This document shows, one piece after another, positions 43,168 to 51,323 of a stretch of 64,000 nt of DNA. A model generated the notes under the pieces. That model was not told the DNA's origin and did no database searches. It saw only the letters and a list, made by a program, of their open reading frames with translations. Each line of letters begins with the position of its first letter. Within the stretch, counting starts at the first letter, position 1. The translations under genes were made by a program, and so were the position numbers. This DNA comes from Oscillospiraceae bacterium (GTDB lineage Bacteria > Bacillota > Clostridia > Oscillospirales > CAG-272): positions 6,651-70,650 of the forward strand of contig QAKK01000038.1 in assembly GCA_003343845.1 (NCBI GenBank). Direction: 5' to 3'.

Positions 43168-43229
43168 TTGCATCGTACATTGATGTACGGTATATGATAC
43201 AGTATAGCAGATTCCGGCTGCGGCTGCAA
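43168..43229. promoter_or_regulatory. divergent merR / lipoprotein control region
   Basis: Plus strand: TTGCAT (43168-43173) and TATGAT (43193-43198) with a 19-base spacer, the overlong spacer typical of MerR-activated promoters; the spacer begins with a perfect palindrome CGTACATTGATGTACG (43174-43189). Minus strand: TTGCAG (43229-43224), 17 bases, TATACT (43206-43201) for merR itself. The minus promoter starts RNA about where the plus -10 box lies, so regulator and target interfere directly. Confidence 0.8.
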
Positions 43230-43289
43230 GTGGAAATTTCACTGCCGTGCGGCGGAACCGCAAACTATTTTTTCCAAGGAGACAGAATC

Positions 43290-43844
43290 ATGAAGAAACT
43301 GATGACCGTACTGCTCGCGGCAGCCCTTGTGCTGACCGCCGTATTTGCTTTCACCGCCTGCGGTGATGCGGAGGATGCACCCGGTACGGCGAACGCCGGG
43401 AGCACGTCCGCAGCAGAAGACAAGACCCCCGCAGGTACTGCGGAAACGCTGGAAGACGGCTCGGTCTTCCCGGCTGCCCTTTCGAGCGCGGCTGCATATC
43501 CCATCCCCGACCTGACCTACACCACCTGGACGCTTTCGGGCGGCATGGCAGACGGCAAGGAGATGGAGGAAGCGGATCTGGAAAAGCTGCTGGCAACCGT
43601 CGGCGGCACGCTGGAATTCTCGTTCTATGAGAACGGCGAAGTCGATCTCGATCGCGCCGACGGAACCTATGCCGGGACCTACGCCCCCCTGCTGGACGGC
43701 TACGCGCTCGACATCGTTTTCAGCGATCTCAATTCCGCTTACTATGCCGTCATGACCGATGTCGAAGGTACGGCGGTGATCATCATCTCGCCCAAGTCCG
43801 ATTCTGAGATTGCGCTCTACCTGACGCAGATCGAAGTCGGCTGA
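43290..43844 (+). CDS. lipoprotein, probable MerR target
   Basis: A 184-residue protein. MKKLMTVLLAAALVLTAVFA then FTACGD is a lipoprotein signal with the lipobox Cys near residue 24. The mature part has a Ser/Ala/Thr-rich linker and then a domain of about 130 residues with beta pattern (GGTLEFSFYENGEVDLDRAD, GTYAGTYAPLLDGYALDIVF) resembling small lipocalin-like extracellular domains of Firmicutes lipoproteins. AAGGAGA precedes the ATG at 43290. Controlled by the divergent MerR promoter. Confidence 0.8.
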   Translation: MKKLMTVLLAAALVLTAVFAFTACGDAEDAPGTANAGSTSAAEDKTPAGTAETLEDGSVFPAALSSAAAYPIPDLTYTTWTLSGGMADGKEMEEADLEKLLATVGGTLEFSFYENGEVDLDRADGTYAGTYAPLLDGYALDIVFSDLNSAYYAVMTDVEGTAVIIISPKSDSEIALYLTQIEVG

Positions 43845-43870
43845 TCGCGGCGGACGCATTACATAAGAGC

Positions 43871-43911
43871 AAACCGAAAAGCGGCTCCCGCAGGGAGCCG
43901 CTTTTCGGTTT
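43871..43911. terminator. convergent terminator lipoprotein / MFS
   Basis: AAACCGAAAAGCGGCTCCC with its complement around a GCAG loop; about 25 bases after the lipoprotein stop and overlapping the MFS stop codon region. Confidence 0.88.
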
Positions 43912-45073
43912 ATATACGCTTTTTGCCGGAGTTTCGCGCCGCACGTTCCAGCAGCACGAGCGAGAGGACAAGAAAGACGATCAGCCACACCGGCAGCAGA
44001 TACAGCGTGGTGCGCTCGGCGACAAGTCCGAACAGCGGCGGGCTGAAGGTTGAGCCGACATAGGCACTTGCCATCTGCACGCCGATGATCGCCTGTGAAT
44101 ATTCCGCGCCGAAGGTCTTCGGAGTGGAATGGATGATGCTCGGGTAGATCGGCGCGCAGCCCAGCCCCGTGACGATAAGCCCGAGGATCGCGGTTGGCTC
44201 GCCGAAGGGGAGAAAGAGCAGCAGCGCACCGCAGAGCGCGATGCCGATGCCGAGACGGATCATGCCGCGGTCGCCGATACGCTCGGCGACAAAGCCGGAG
44301 AGAAAACGCCCGACCGTCATGCCGATGAAGAACAGGGAAGCGAACGCGGCGGCGCGCTCGGTTGAGGTGCCGTGTACGCGGACGAGATAGCTGCTTGCCC
44401 AAAGCATGGCGACCGATTCGGCGGAACAGTAGGCAAAGAAGCCGACAAGCAGGCAGGGCACGCCCGGGATGCGCAGTGTACGCCGCAGTCCGAGTACGCG
44501 CGATGCGCCGACATTCGTAGTCACGCCCTGCGCGTTCTTCCACATCGGCAGCGTACAGAGCAGGACCAGCACAATGCCGCTCTGAATATAGGCGACAAAC
44601 CGATAGCCGTCGTTCCAGACCGTGTGCGAGAGCGCATAGCTCATCAGCACGGGGCTGACGATCGTGCCGACGCCCCAGAAGCAGTGCAGCCAGCTCATAT
44701 GCCGCGAGGAATAGTGCATGGCGACATAGTTGTTCAGCGCCGCGTCGATCGCACCGGCGCCGAGCCCGTAGGGCACTGCCCACACGCAGAGCAGCGCGAA
44801 TTTCGTCGAAAACGAAAAGCCGAAGAGTGCCGCCGCGGTCAGAAACACGCTTGCCGCGGTGACTTTGCCCGTGCCGAAACGCTTGACCATGCGCTCGGAG
44901 AAGAGGCTGGACAGGATGGTGCCGCCCGAGATGATCATGGAGACGATGCCGACCGAGGCAAGCGGCACGCCGAAGACCTGCTGCATCGCGGGCCAGCCCG
45001 AGCCGAGCAGGGAGTCCGGCAGTCCGAGGCTGATAAAGGCAAGATAGATGACGGCGAGTAATAAGCTGTACAT
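43910..45073 (-). CDS. MFS transporter
   Basis: A 387-residue major facilitator with about twelve hydrophobic helices and the cytoplasmic loop SERMVKRFGTGKVT between helices 2 and 3. It resembles the FucP/YfkF-like group of sugar or drug transporters; substrate unknown. Cytoplasmic GLRRTLRIPG in the central loop. Own promoter at 45116-45144. Divergent from the suf operon with a palindrome between. Confidence 0.85.
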   Translation of the reverse strand: MYSLLLAVIYLAFISLGLPDSLLGSGWPAMQQVFGVPLASVGIVSMIISGGTILSSLFSERMVKRFGTGKVTAASVFLTAAALFGFSFSTKFALLCVWAVPYGLGAGAIDAALNNYVAMHYSSRHMSWLHCFWGVGTIVSPVLMSYALSHTVWNDGYRFVAYIQSGIVLVLLCTLPMWKNAQGVTTNVGASRVLGLRRTLRIPGVPCLLVGFFAYCSAESVAMLWASSYLVRVHGTSTERAAAFASLFFIGMTVGRFLSGFVAERIGDRGMIRLGIGIALCGALLLFLPFGEPTAILGLIVTGLGCAPIYPSIIHSTPKTFGAEYSQAIIGVQMASAYVGSTFSPPLFGLVAERTTLYLLPVWLIVFLVLSLVLLERAARNSGKKRI

Positions 45074-45115
45074 GAAAAGCTCCGAAATGTTGGATGCGCG
45101 GATGCGCTCAATGAC

Positions 45116-45144
45116 AGTATATTGATTCTGCCCGGAAAATGCAA
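45116..45144 (-). promoter_or_regulatory. MFS gene promoter
   Basis: Minus strand TTGCAT, 17 bases, TATACT, 43 bases before the MFS start. Confidence 0.7.
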
Positions 45145-45184
45145 GCGGTACGCAGCAAATCGGACAAGTTCCAAACTTTTATGA

Positions 45185-45205
45185 TACCCTTGATTGACAA
45201 GGGTA
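45185..45205. promoter_or_regulatory. palindrome between MFS and suf operons
   Basis: TACCCTTG-ATTGA-CAAGGGTA: perfect 8-base arms around five bases, placed 41 bases upstream of the MFS -35 box and 54 bases upstream of the suf -35 box. It could bind a regulator such as the Rrf2 protein encoded next to it or a CymR-type protein; the sequence does not match the E. coli IscR site. Confidence 0.5.
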
Positions 45206-45258
45206 GAGACCCAAATTCGGCTTTTTCGCATTTTTTTGCGGAATTTGCGCAAAATCTA

Positions 45259-45287
45259 TTGCAATTTTCAAACCCGCGTTGTATAAT
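45259..45287 (+). promoter_or_regulatory. suf operon promoter
   Basis: TTGCAA, 17 bases, TATAAT, about 70 bases before the Rrf2 gene; no other promoter is seen up to sufU. Confidence 0.75.
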
Positions 45288-45356
45288 GCCCAGTGAAATG
45301 ATAGGAATTAGGAGCGGCGTGCCCTGTTTTGCATGCCGGAAAGGACAGAAACGACG

Positions 45357-45836
45357 ATGATGATCTCCTCAAAGGGGCGGTACGCCCTGCGTGTGATGCT
45401 GGATATGGCAGAGCAGAGCGGCGGCGGCAACATCCGTCTCAAGGACATTGCCGCGCGGCAGAATATCTCGGTCAAGTATCTCGAGAGCATCATGACCGCG
45501 CTCTGCAAGAGCGGGCTTGTCGAGAGTGCGCTCGGCAAGGACGGCGGCTATCGGCTGCGCCGCGCGCCGGAGGCTTACACGGCGGGCGAGATTCTGCGCG
45601 CCGCCGAGGGCGAGCTTGCGCCGGTCTCCTGCCTCACCGAGGACGGCAAAAAATGCGGCGGGGTATGCACCTGCTACACGCTCCCGTTCTGGCGGGGGCT
45701 GGAAGAACACATCAATGCTTACATCGACGGCTACACCCTGCGCGACTTGCTCGATGCCAAGCGGAATACGCCTGTCTGCGGCGGCACGGGCGATGCAGAT
45801 ACAAATTCAGCGGAAAAGAAGGATACAGAGCAATGA
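45357..45836 (+). CDS. Rrf2/IscR-family regulator
   Basis: About 159 residues. Winged helix SSKGRYALRVMLDMAEQ and IAARQNISVKYLESIMTALC, then a C-terminal region with Cys92, Cys100, Cys104 and Cys106 (CLTEDGKKCGGVCTC), the three-or-more Cys cluster that binds an iron-sulfur centre in IscR-type proteins. It heads the suf operon, so feedback control of Fe-S assembly is the natural role. Start at 45357 or the next codon (also ATG). Its TGA overlaps the sufC ATG. Confidence 0.9.
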   Translation: MMISSKGRYALRVMLDMAEQSGGGNIRLKDIAARQNISVKYLESIMTALCKSGLVESALGKDGGYRLRRAPEAYTAGEILRAAEGELAPVSCLTEDGKKCGGVCTCYTLPFWRGLEEHINAYIDGYTLRDLLDAKRNTPVCGGTGDADTNSAEKKDTEQ

Positions 45837-46585
45837 ACAAGGAACAGCTTTTGAAGATAGAAAACCTGCATGTCAGCGTCGGCGACAAGGAGATCCTGCA
45901 CGGCGTTGATCTCACGGTCGGTCGGGACGAAATCCATGTGCTGATGGGACCGAACGGCACGGGCAAATCCACGCTCGGCTATGCGGTCACGGGCAATCCC
46001 GCCTACAGCGTCACCGAAGGACGCATCCTGTTTGACGGAGAAGACATTACGGATATGCCGGTCAACGAGCGCGCAAAGAGCGGCATTTTCCTCTCGTTCC
46101 AGAATCCGCTGGAGGTGCCGGGCGTGACCCTCTCTGCCTTCATCCGCAGCGCGCTGGAGCAGAAGAGCGGCAGCCGCCTGCGCCTGTGGGACTTCAAAAA
46201 GAAGCTCGCCGAGACCATGAAGCTCCTGCAAATGGACGCATCCTATGCCGAGCGCGACCTCAACGTCGGTTTCTCGGGCGGCGAGAAGAAGAAGGCCGAG
46301 ATTTTGCAGATGCTGATGCTTGAACCGAAGCTGGCGATCCTCGACGAGACCGATTCGGGCCTTGACGTGGACGCGGTACGCACGGTATCCGAGGGCGTCC
46401 GCCTATATCGGGAGCGCGTGCACGGTTCGCTGCTCATCATCACGCACAGCACCCGCATTCTCGAGGCGCTGCATGTGGACGCGGCACACGTCATGGAAAA
46501 CGGCGTCATCGTGAAGAATGGCGGTGCGGAGCTGGTCGATGCGATCAACGAGAGCGGCTTTGCCGCCGTGAACGCACAGGGCTGA
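45833..46585 (+). CDS. sufC: Fe-S assembly ATPase SufC
   Basis: A 250-residue ABC-type ATPase: Walker A LMGPNGTGKSTL, signature GFSGGEKKKAEILQ and Walker B LAILDETDSGLDVDA, where the SGLD end is typical for SufC. It drives the SufBCD scaffold; no membrane domain is associated. Start at 45833 overlaps the Rrf2 stop. Confidence 0.96.
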   Translation: MNKEQLLKIENLHVSVGDKEILHGVDLTVGRDEIHVLMGPNGTGKSTLGYAVTGNPAYSVTEGRILFDGEDITDMPVNERAKSGIFLSFQNPLEVPGVTLSAFIRSALEQKSGSRLRLWDFKKKLAETMKLLQMDASYAERDLNVGFSGGEKKKAEILQMLMLEPKLAILDETDSGLDVDAVRTVSEGVRLYRERVHGSLLIITHSTRILEALHVDAAHVMENGVIVKNGGAELVDAINESGFAAVNAQG

Positions 46586-46597
46586 CCGAGGTGCACC

Positions 46598-48013
46598 ATG
46601 GCTGACAACAGAGAGAAGACCGTGGTCGAGGACATCGACCGCAGCATTTACGACATCCGGGACGTCGAAAACGATGCCTACCGTATGGAGGCAGGTCTGA
46701 CGCCCGAGATCATCGACAAATTGTCGAAGGAAAAGCATGACCCGGTGTGGATGCAGCAGTTCCGCCTGCATGCTTTGCAGATTTACAACGAAATGCCCCT
46801 GCCGGACTGGGGTCCGTCGATCGAGGGGCTGGACATGGATCACATCGCCACCTATGTCCGCCCGAAGACCGGGATGCAGAACGACTGGAAGAATGTGCCC
46901 AAGGACATCAAGGACACCTTTGATCGCCTCGGCATCCCGCAGGCGGAGCGCAAGTCGCTCGCCGGCGTCGGCGCGCAGTACGACTCGGAGCTGGTTTATC
47001 ACAACGTGCGCGACGAGGTTGCTGCCGAGGGCGTGGTCTACACGGATATGGAGAGCGCGCTGACCGGCGAATATGCCGACATGGTGAAGAAATACTTCAT
47101 GAAGCTCGTGCCCCCCACCGACCACAAGTTTGCCGCGCTGCACGGCGCGGTCTGGTCGGGCGGCTCGTTTGTCTATGTGCCGAAGGGCGTGCACCTCTCC
47201 ATCCCGCTGCAATCCTATTTCCGGCTCAACGCCAAGGGGGCGGGACAGTTTGAGCACACGCTCATCATCGTGGACGAGGGGGCAAGCCTGCACTTCATCG
47301 AGGGCTGCTCCGCGCCGAAGTACAACGTCGCCAACCTGCATGCGGGCTGCGTCGAGCTGTACGTCAAGAAGGGCGCCAAGCTGCGCTATTCCACGATCGA
47401 AAACTGGTCGAAGAACATGTACAACCTCAACACCAAGCGCGCGCTCTGCGAGGAGGGCGCGACCATCGAGTGGATCTCCGGCTCGTTCGGCTCGCATGTC
47501 GGATGTCTTTATCCGATGAGCGTGCTGAAAGGGGACAACTCCAAGATGGAGTTCACCGGCGTGACCTTCGCGGGGGCGGGGCAGGACCTCGACACCGGCG
47601 CCAAGGTCGTCCACATCGGCAAAAATACAAGCTCGTATATGAACACCCGCTCGATCAGCAAGAGCGGCGGCGTCAGCACGTTTCGCAGCAGCGTCACCGT
47701 GGAGAAGAGCGCTGCGGGCGCAAAGTCGTCGGTGTCCTGCCAGTCGCTGATGCTGGATTCCGATTCCCGTTCGGACACGGTGCCCGCGATGGATATCCGC
47801 ACCAAGAATGCGGCGGTCGGACATGAGGCGAAGATCGGCAGCATCAGCGGCGACGCGGTGTTCTATCTGATGAGCCGCGGCATGAGCGAGGAGGACGCGC
47901 GCGCCCTGATCGTCAGCGGCTTTGCGGACAACGTGTCCAAGGAATTGCCCGTGGAATACGCCGTGGAAATGAACAATCTGATCCGCCTTGAGATGAAGGG
48001 CAGCATCGGCTGA
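46598..48013 (+). CDS. sufB: Fe-S assembly scaffold SufB
   Basis: A 471-residue SufB. Seen are PEWGP-like LPDWGPSIEGLD, AALHGAVWSGGSFVYVPKG, EGCSAPKY with the conserved Cys and the C-terminal SRGMSEEDARALIVSGFAD. With SufC and SufD it forms the scaffold on which clusters are built. Confidence 0.97.
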   Translation: MADNREKTVVEDIDRSIYDIRDVENDAYRMEAGLTPEIIDKLSKEKHDPVWMQQFRLHALQIYNEMPLPDWGPSIEGLDMDHIATYVRPKTGMQNDWKNVPKDIKDTFDRLGIPQAERKSLAGVGAQYDSELVYHNVRDEVAAEGVVYTDMESALTGEYADMVKKYFMKLVPPTDHKFAALHGAVWSGGSFVYVPKGVHLSIPLQSYFRLNAKGAGQFEHTLIIVDEGASLHFIEGCSAPKYNVANLHAGCVELYVKKGAKLRYSTIENWSKNMYNLNTKRALCEEGATIEWISGSFGSHVGCLYPMSVLKGDNSKMEFTGVTFAGAGQDLDTGAKVVHIGKNTSSYMNTRSISKSGGVSTFRSSVTVEKSAAGAKSSVSCQSLMLDSDSRSDTVPAMDIRTKNAAVGHEAKIGSISGDAVFYLMSRGMSEEDARALIVSGFADNVSKELPVEYAVEMNNLIRLEMKGSIG

Positions 48014-48026
48014 CGGAGGGAAGAAC

Positions 48027-48968
48027 ATGAAACAGACAATCCGAATCAACGAACTGCCGACCCGCACCTGGAATCGTCTCGGCGTCAATGCGGCAGAGAT
48101 CGAATGGGACGATGCCGCGACCTTTCCCGTACAGGCGGTGACCGTCGGGGCGGGCGAGCATCCCGCGCCGCTCCGCCTGGATGTGACCGACGCGGGCGCA
48201 TGTACCGAGCGCGCGGTCGATCTGCGGGTGGCAGAGGGCGGCGACGTGACGATCTTCGTCATCTGCCGCGCAGAGCACCCGCTGGCACTGCGGGCGGACA
48301 TTACGCTTGCCGCAGGCGCACACGCAAAGGTCGTGCTGCTCGAAAACCCGTCGCACGGCGCGACGGTCCGCACCGAGATGCGCACCACCTGCGCTGTCGG
48401 TGCCAAAATCGAATATCTGACCATCCTGCTCGGCGACGGCGATCTGTACGCCGATCAGCATGCGGAGCTGGTCGGCGACGGCAGCGCGCTGAAAGCCGAC
48501 ATCGCCTATTTCGGGCGCGGCACGCAGACTGTGGATTACAACATCGTCGTCAACCACTTCGGCAAGAAGACCGAGAGCGAAATTCTCGCGTCCGGCGCGC
48601 TTGCCGACGCGGCAAAGAAGGTCTTCCGCGGCACGATCGACTTCAAGCGCGGCAGCGCGGATTCGGTCGGCAGCGAAAACGAGACCGTGCTGATGCTCGG
48701 CGACGACGCGGTGAACAAGACCGTGCCGCTGATCCTGTGCGCGGAGGAAAACGTCGAGGGCACGCACGGCGCGACCATCGGCGATCTGGACGCCGCCACG
48801 CTCTTCTATTTTGAGAGCCGCGGCATCGACGGTGCGGCGGCACAGGCGATCCTGTCCCGCGCCGCGATCGAGCGGCTGATCCGCATGGCGGACGATGAGG
48901 CGTTTGCCGCAGCCGCGACAGCCGCACTGGATGCCGTGCTCGGCGAAAAGGGAGGGAAAGACGCATGA
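48027..48968 (+). CDS. sufD: Fe-S assembly protein SufD
   Basis: A 313-residue SufB/SufD-core protein: beta-helix region with RGTIDFKRGSADSVGSENE and the C-terminal ESRGIDGAAAQAILSRAAIE that corresponds to the SufB/D signature ESRGIxxxxAxxLL. Shorter than E. coli SufD, as usual in Clostridia. Overlaps sufS by four bases. Confidence 0.92.
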   Translation: MKQTIRINELPTRTWNRLGVNAAEIEWDDAATFPVQAVTVGAGEHPAPLRLDVTDAGACTERAVDLRVAEGGDVTIFVICRAEHPLALRADITLAAGAHAKVVLLENPSHGATVRTEMRTTCAVGAKIEYLTILLGDGDLYADQHAELVGDGSALKADIAYFGRGTQTVDYNIVVNHFGKKTESEILASGALADAAKKVFRGTIDFKRGSADSVGSENETVLMLGDDAVNKTVPLILCAEENVEGTHGATIGDLDAATLFYFESRGIDGAAAQAILSRAAIERLIRMADDEAFAAAATAALDAVLGEKGGKDA

Positions 48969-50176
48969 GAGACTTCAAGGCGGATTTCCCGATCTTTGCG
49001 CAGGATAAGACGGTCTACATCGACAACGCCGCGACGGCGCAGCGCCCCGCGTGCGTGCTGGATGCCGAGCGGAATTTCTATCTGACCCACAACGCCAATC
49101 CCCTGCGCGGTCTGTATGCGCTCAGCGTGGCGGCGACCGAGGATGTCGAGGCGGCGCGCGAGGCGGTGCGCGCCTTTATCGGCGCGCGGCATGCCGAGGA
49201 GATCATCTTCACCCGTAATACCACCGAAAGCCTCAACCTTGTGGCGTACAGCTACGGACGCTCGCAGATTCACGCGGGCGATGAAGTGCTGGTGTCCATC
49301 ACCGAGCATCACAGCGACCTCCTGCCGTGGCAGGCGGTCTGCCGTGAGACCGGCGCCGCGCTCCGCTATATCGAGTGTGAGCCGGACGGCAGCATTGATC
49401 TTGACAAGGTGGAAAAGCTGATCACGGACAGGACGAAGCTGGTCGCCGTGACGCAGGTCTCCAACGTTCTCGGGCGCGTCAACCCGATCCGGGAGATCGC
49501 GGATATGGCGCACCGCGTCGGCGCGGTGCTGGTCTGTGACGGCGCACAAAGCACGCCGCATATGCGCGTGGATGTGCAGGCGCTGGATGCGGATTTCTTC
49601 GCGTTCTCGGGGCACAAGCTCTACGGTCCGATGGGCATCGGCGTGTTGTACGGCAGACGCGCGCTGCTTGAAAAAATGCCGCCGTTCCTCACGGGCGGCG
49701 AGATGATCGAGAGCGTCACGCGCGAAGGCGCAGTGTATGCCGAGCTGCCGTATAAATTCGAGGCGGGCACGGGCAATGCCGCAGGCGCGGTCGGACTGCA
49801 CGCCGCGATCGACTATGTGAACAGCATCGGCTTCGATACGATGCACGGGTGTGAGACCGCTGTCTCGGCTTTCGCCTTTGAAAAGCTCATCGCCATGCCG
49901 CATGTGCATGTGCTCGGTGCAGCGCGGGCGGAGGATCACAACGGCATTCTCACCTTCACGCTCGACGATGTGCACCCGCACGACGTCGGCGAGATCCTCG
50001 CGGCGGACGGCATTGCCGTGCGCGCGGGGCATCATTGTGCGCAGCCGCTGCTCGCGCACCTCGGCTATCGCTCGACCGTGCGCGCCAGCTTCGCCTTTTA
50101 CAACACGATCGACGATGCGGAAAAATTCATCGACAGTCTTTCGACCGTCAGGGAGCGGATGGGCTATGGAAAGTAG
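48965..50176 (+). CDS. sufS: cysteine desulfurase SufS
   Basis: A 403-residue class-V PLP enzyme: YIDNAATAQRP at the start, TRNTTESLNLVAYSYG, the PLP-lysine motif FFAFSGHKLYGPMGIGVLYG and the C-terminal RAGHHCAQPLLAHLG with the active-site Cys. It takes sulfur from cysteine and hands it to SufU, encoded next with an 11-base overlap. Confidence 0.96.
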   Translation: MRDFKADFPIFAQDKTVYIDNAATAQRPACVLDAERNFYLTHNANPLRGLYALSVAATEDVEAAREAVRAFIGARHAEEIIFTRNTTESLNLVAYSYGRSQIHAGDEVLVSITEHHSDLLPWQAVCRETGAALRYIECEPDGSIDLDKVEKLITDRTKLVAVTQVSNVLGRVNPIREIADMAHRVGAVLVCDGAQSTPHMRVDVQALDADFFAFSGHKLYGPMGIGVLYGRRALLEKMPPFLTGGEMIESVTREGAVYAELPYKFEAGTGNAAGAVGLHAAIDYVNSIGFDTMHGCETAVSAFAFEKLIAMPHVHVLGAARAEDHNGILTFTLDDVHPHDVGEILAADGIAVRAGHHCAQPLLAHLGYRSTVRASFAFYNTIDDAEKFIDSLSTVRERMGYGK

Positions 50177-50597
50177 AAGTTTTTACAACGAGATCCTGAC
50201 CGAACACAATATGCATCCGGATTTCAAGCATGATCTGCCGGATGCGGACATCGTGCTCGACGGGGTGAACCCGAGCTGCGGCGATGAGATCAGCTTGAAA
50301 CTCAAGGTCGAGGACGGCGTCATCACCGACGGCGCGTTCGTCGGCGACGGCTGCGCCATTTCGCAGGCGTCCACCGACATCATGCTCGGCATGATTGTCG
50401 GGCAGAAGAAGGAGGACGCGCTGCACTACGCCGATCTGTTCATGCGCATGATCCGCGGCGAAGCGACCGAAGAGGAGATCGAGAGCCTCGAGGAGGCATC
50501 GGCACTGCGCGACATCGCGCATATGCCTGCCCGCGTCAAATGTGCCATGCTCGGCTGGCGCACCCTTGCAGAAGCCCTCGGCGAGAAAACGGAATAA
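50166..50597 (+). CDS. sufU: sulfur-transfer/scaffold protein SufU
   Basis: A 143-residue NifU-N-like protein with the zinc/sulfur ligands in NPSCGDEI, GDGCAISQAS and ARVKCAMLGW. In Firmicutes SufU accepts persulfide sulfur from SufS. The frame is open far upstream inside sufS, but the ATG at 50166 with AGGGAG before it gives the family N-terminus (SFYNEILTEHNMHP). Ends the operon; a terminator follows. Confidence 0.94.
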   Translation: MESRSFYNEILTEHNMHPDFKHDLPDADIVLDGVNPSCGDEISLKLKVEDGVITDGAFVGDGCAISQASTDIMLGMIVGQKKEDALHYADLFMRMIRGEATEEEIESLEEASALRDIAHMPARVKCAMLGWRTLAEALGEKTE

Positions 50598-50630
50598 CGG
50601 GCAGAGCAGAAAAATTGCTTTCTTCACACG

Positions 50631-50661
50631 AAAAGGCGCTGAAAATTTTCAGCGCCTTTTT
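50631..50661 (+). terminator. suf operon terminator
   Basis: Perfect palindrome AAAAGGCGCTGAAAATTTTC-AGCGCCTTTT with T run, 34 bases after the sufU stop. Confidence 0.85.
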
Positions 50662-50756
50662 ACATGCATGTTATAATACTGTTGAAAAATTCTTTTATTG
50701 TAGTATTTTTCCCGGAAACCGTAGTATAGAAGTGAAACCGGAAAGGAGGCGGCACA

Positions 50757-51323
50757 TTGCGTACCGACGAAGAAATTATCGCCCTGTTTTTTGCGCGATC
50801 CGAGCAGGGCATCCGTGAGCTGGATTTGAAATACGGAAGGGTCTGTCACAGGCTCTCGTACAACATTTTGGGTGACGCGCAGGATGCGGAGGAGTGCGTC
50901 AGCGACGCTTATCTCGGCGCATGGAATGCGATCCCGCCCGCAAAGCCGAACCCGCTGCTGACCTATATCTGCAAGATCGTGCGAAATGTTTCGCTGAAAT
51001 TGCAGGAAAAAAAGCGGGCAGCCAAGCGGCGCAGCGGTTATACGGTCGCCATGGAGGAGATCGAACCCTGCCTCGCGGATCTGCACACGACGGAAGACGA
51101 GACCGAAACGCGGGAGCTGGCACGGACGATCGGACGTTTTTTGGACACGCTCTCTGCAGAGAACCGCGTGGTCTTCGTGCGCCGCTATTGGTTCTGTGAC
51201 AGTTGTCGGGAGATTGCCGCCGCAGTCGGGCTGACCGAGAAGACAGTCACCGTCCGTCTGGCGCGCATCCGGGGGAAAATGAAAGCTTATCTGGAAGAAA
51301 GCGAGGGATTCGTATGCAGGTGA
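50757..51323 (+). CDS. ECF-type RNA polymerase sigma factor
   Basis: A 188-residue sigma-70 protein with region 2 (HRLSYNILGDAQDAEECVSD then AYLGAW) and region 4 (LDTLSAENRVVFVRRYWF, then SCREIAAAVGLTEKTVTVRL). TTG start, decided by AGGAGG eight bases upstream at 50743. The promoter region at 50690-50745 has GGAAACC followed by GTAGTATAG, an ECF-like layout that would fit autoregulation, but this is weak. The last codons overlap the gene for its membrane partner. Confidence 0.88.
   Translation: MRTDEEIIALFFARSEQGIRELDLKYGRVCHRLSYNILGDAQDAEECVSDAYLGAWNAIPPAKPNPLLTYICKIVRNVSLKLQEKKRAAKRRSGYTVAMEEIEPCLADLHTTEDETETRELARTIGRFLDTLSAENRVVFVRRYWFCDSCREIAAAVGLTEKTVTVRLARIRGKMKAYLEESEGFVCR

Noticed and set aside
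49851..50165. Long upstream extension of the SufU frame
   Set aside because: It is the shifted frame of sufS and is basic, Arg/Ser-rich nonsense; the family N-terminus begins at 50166.
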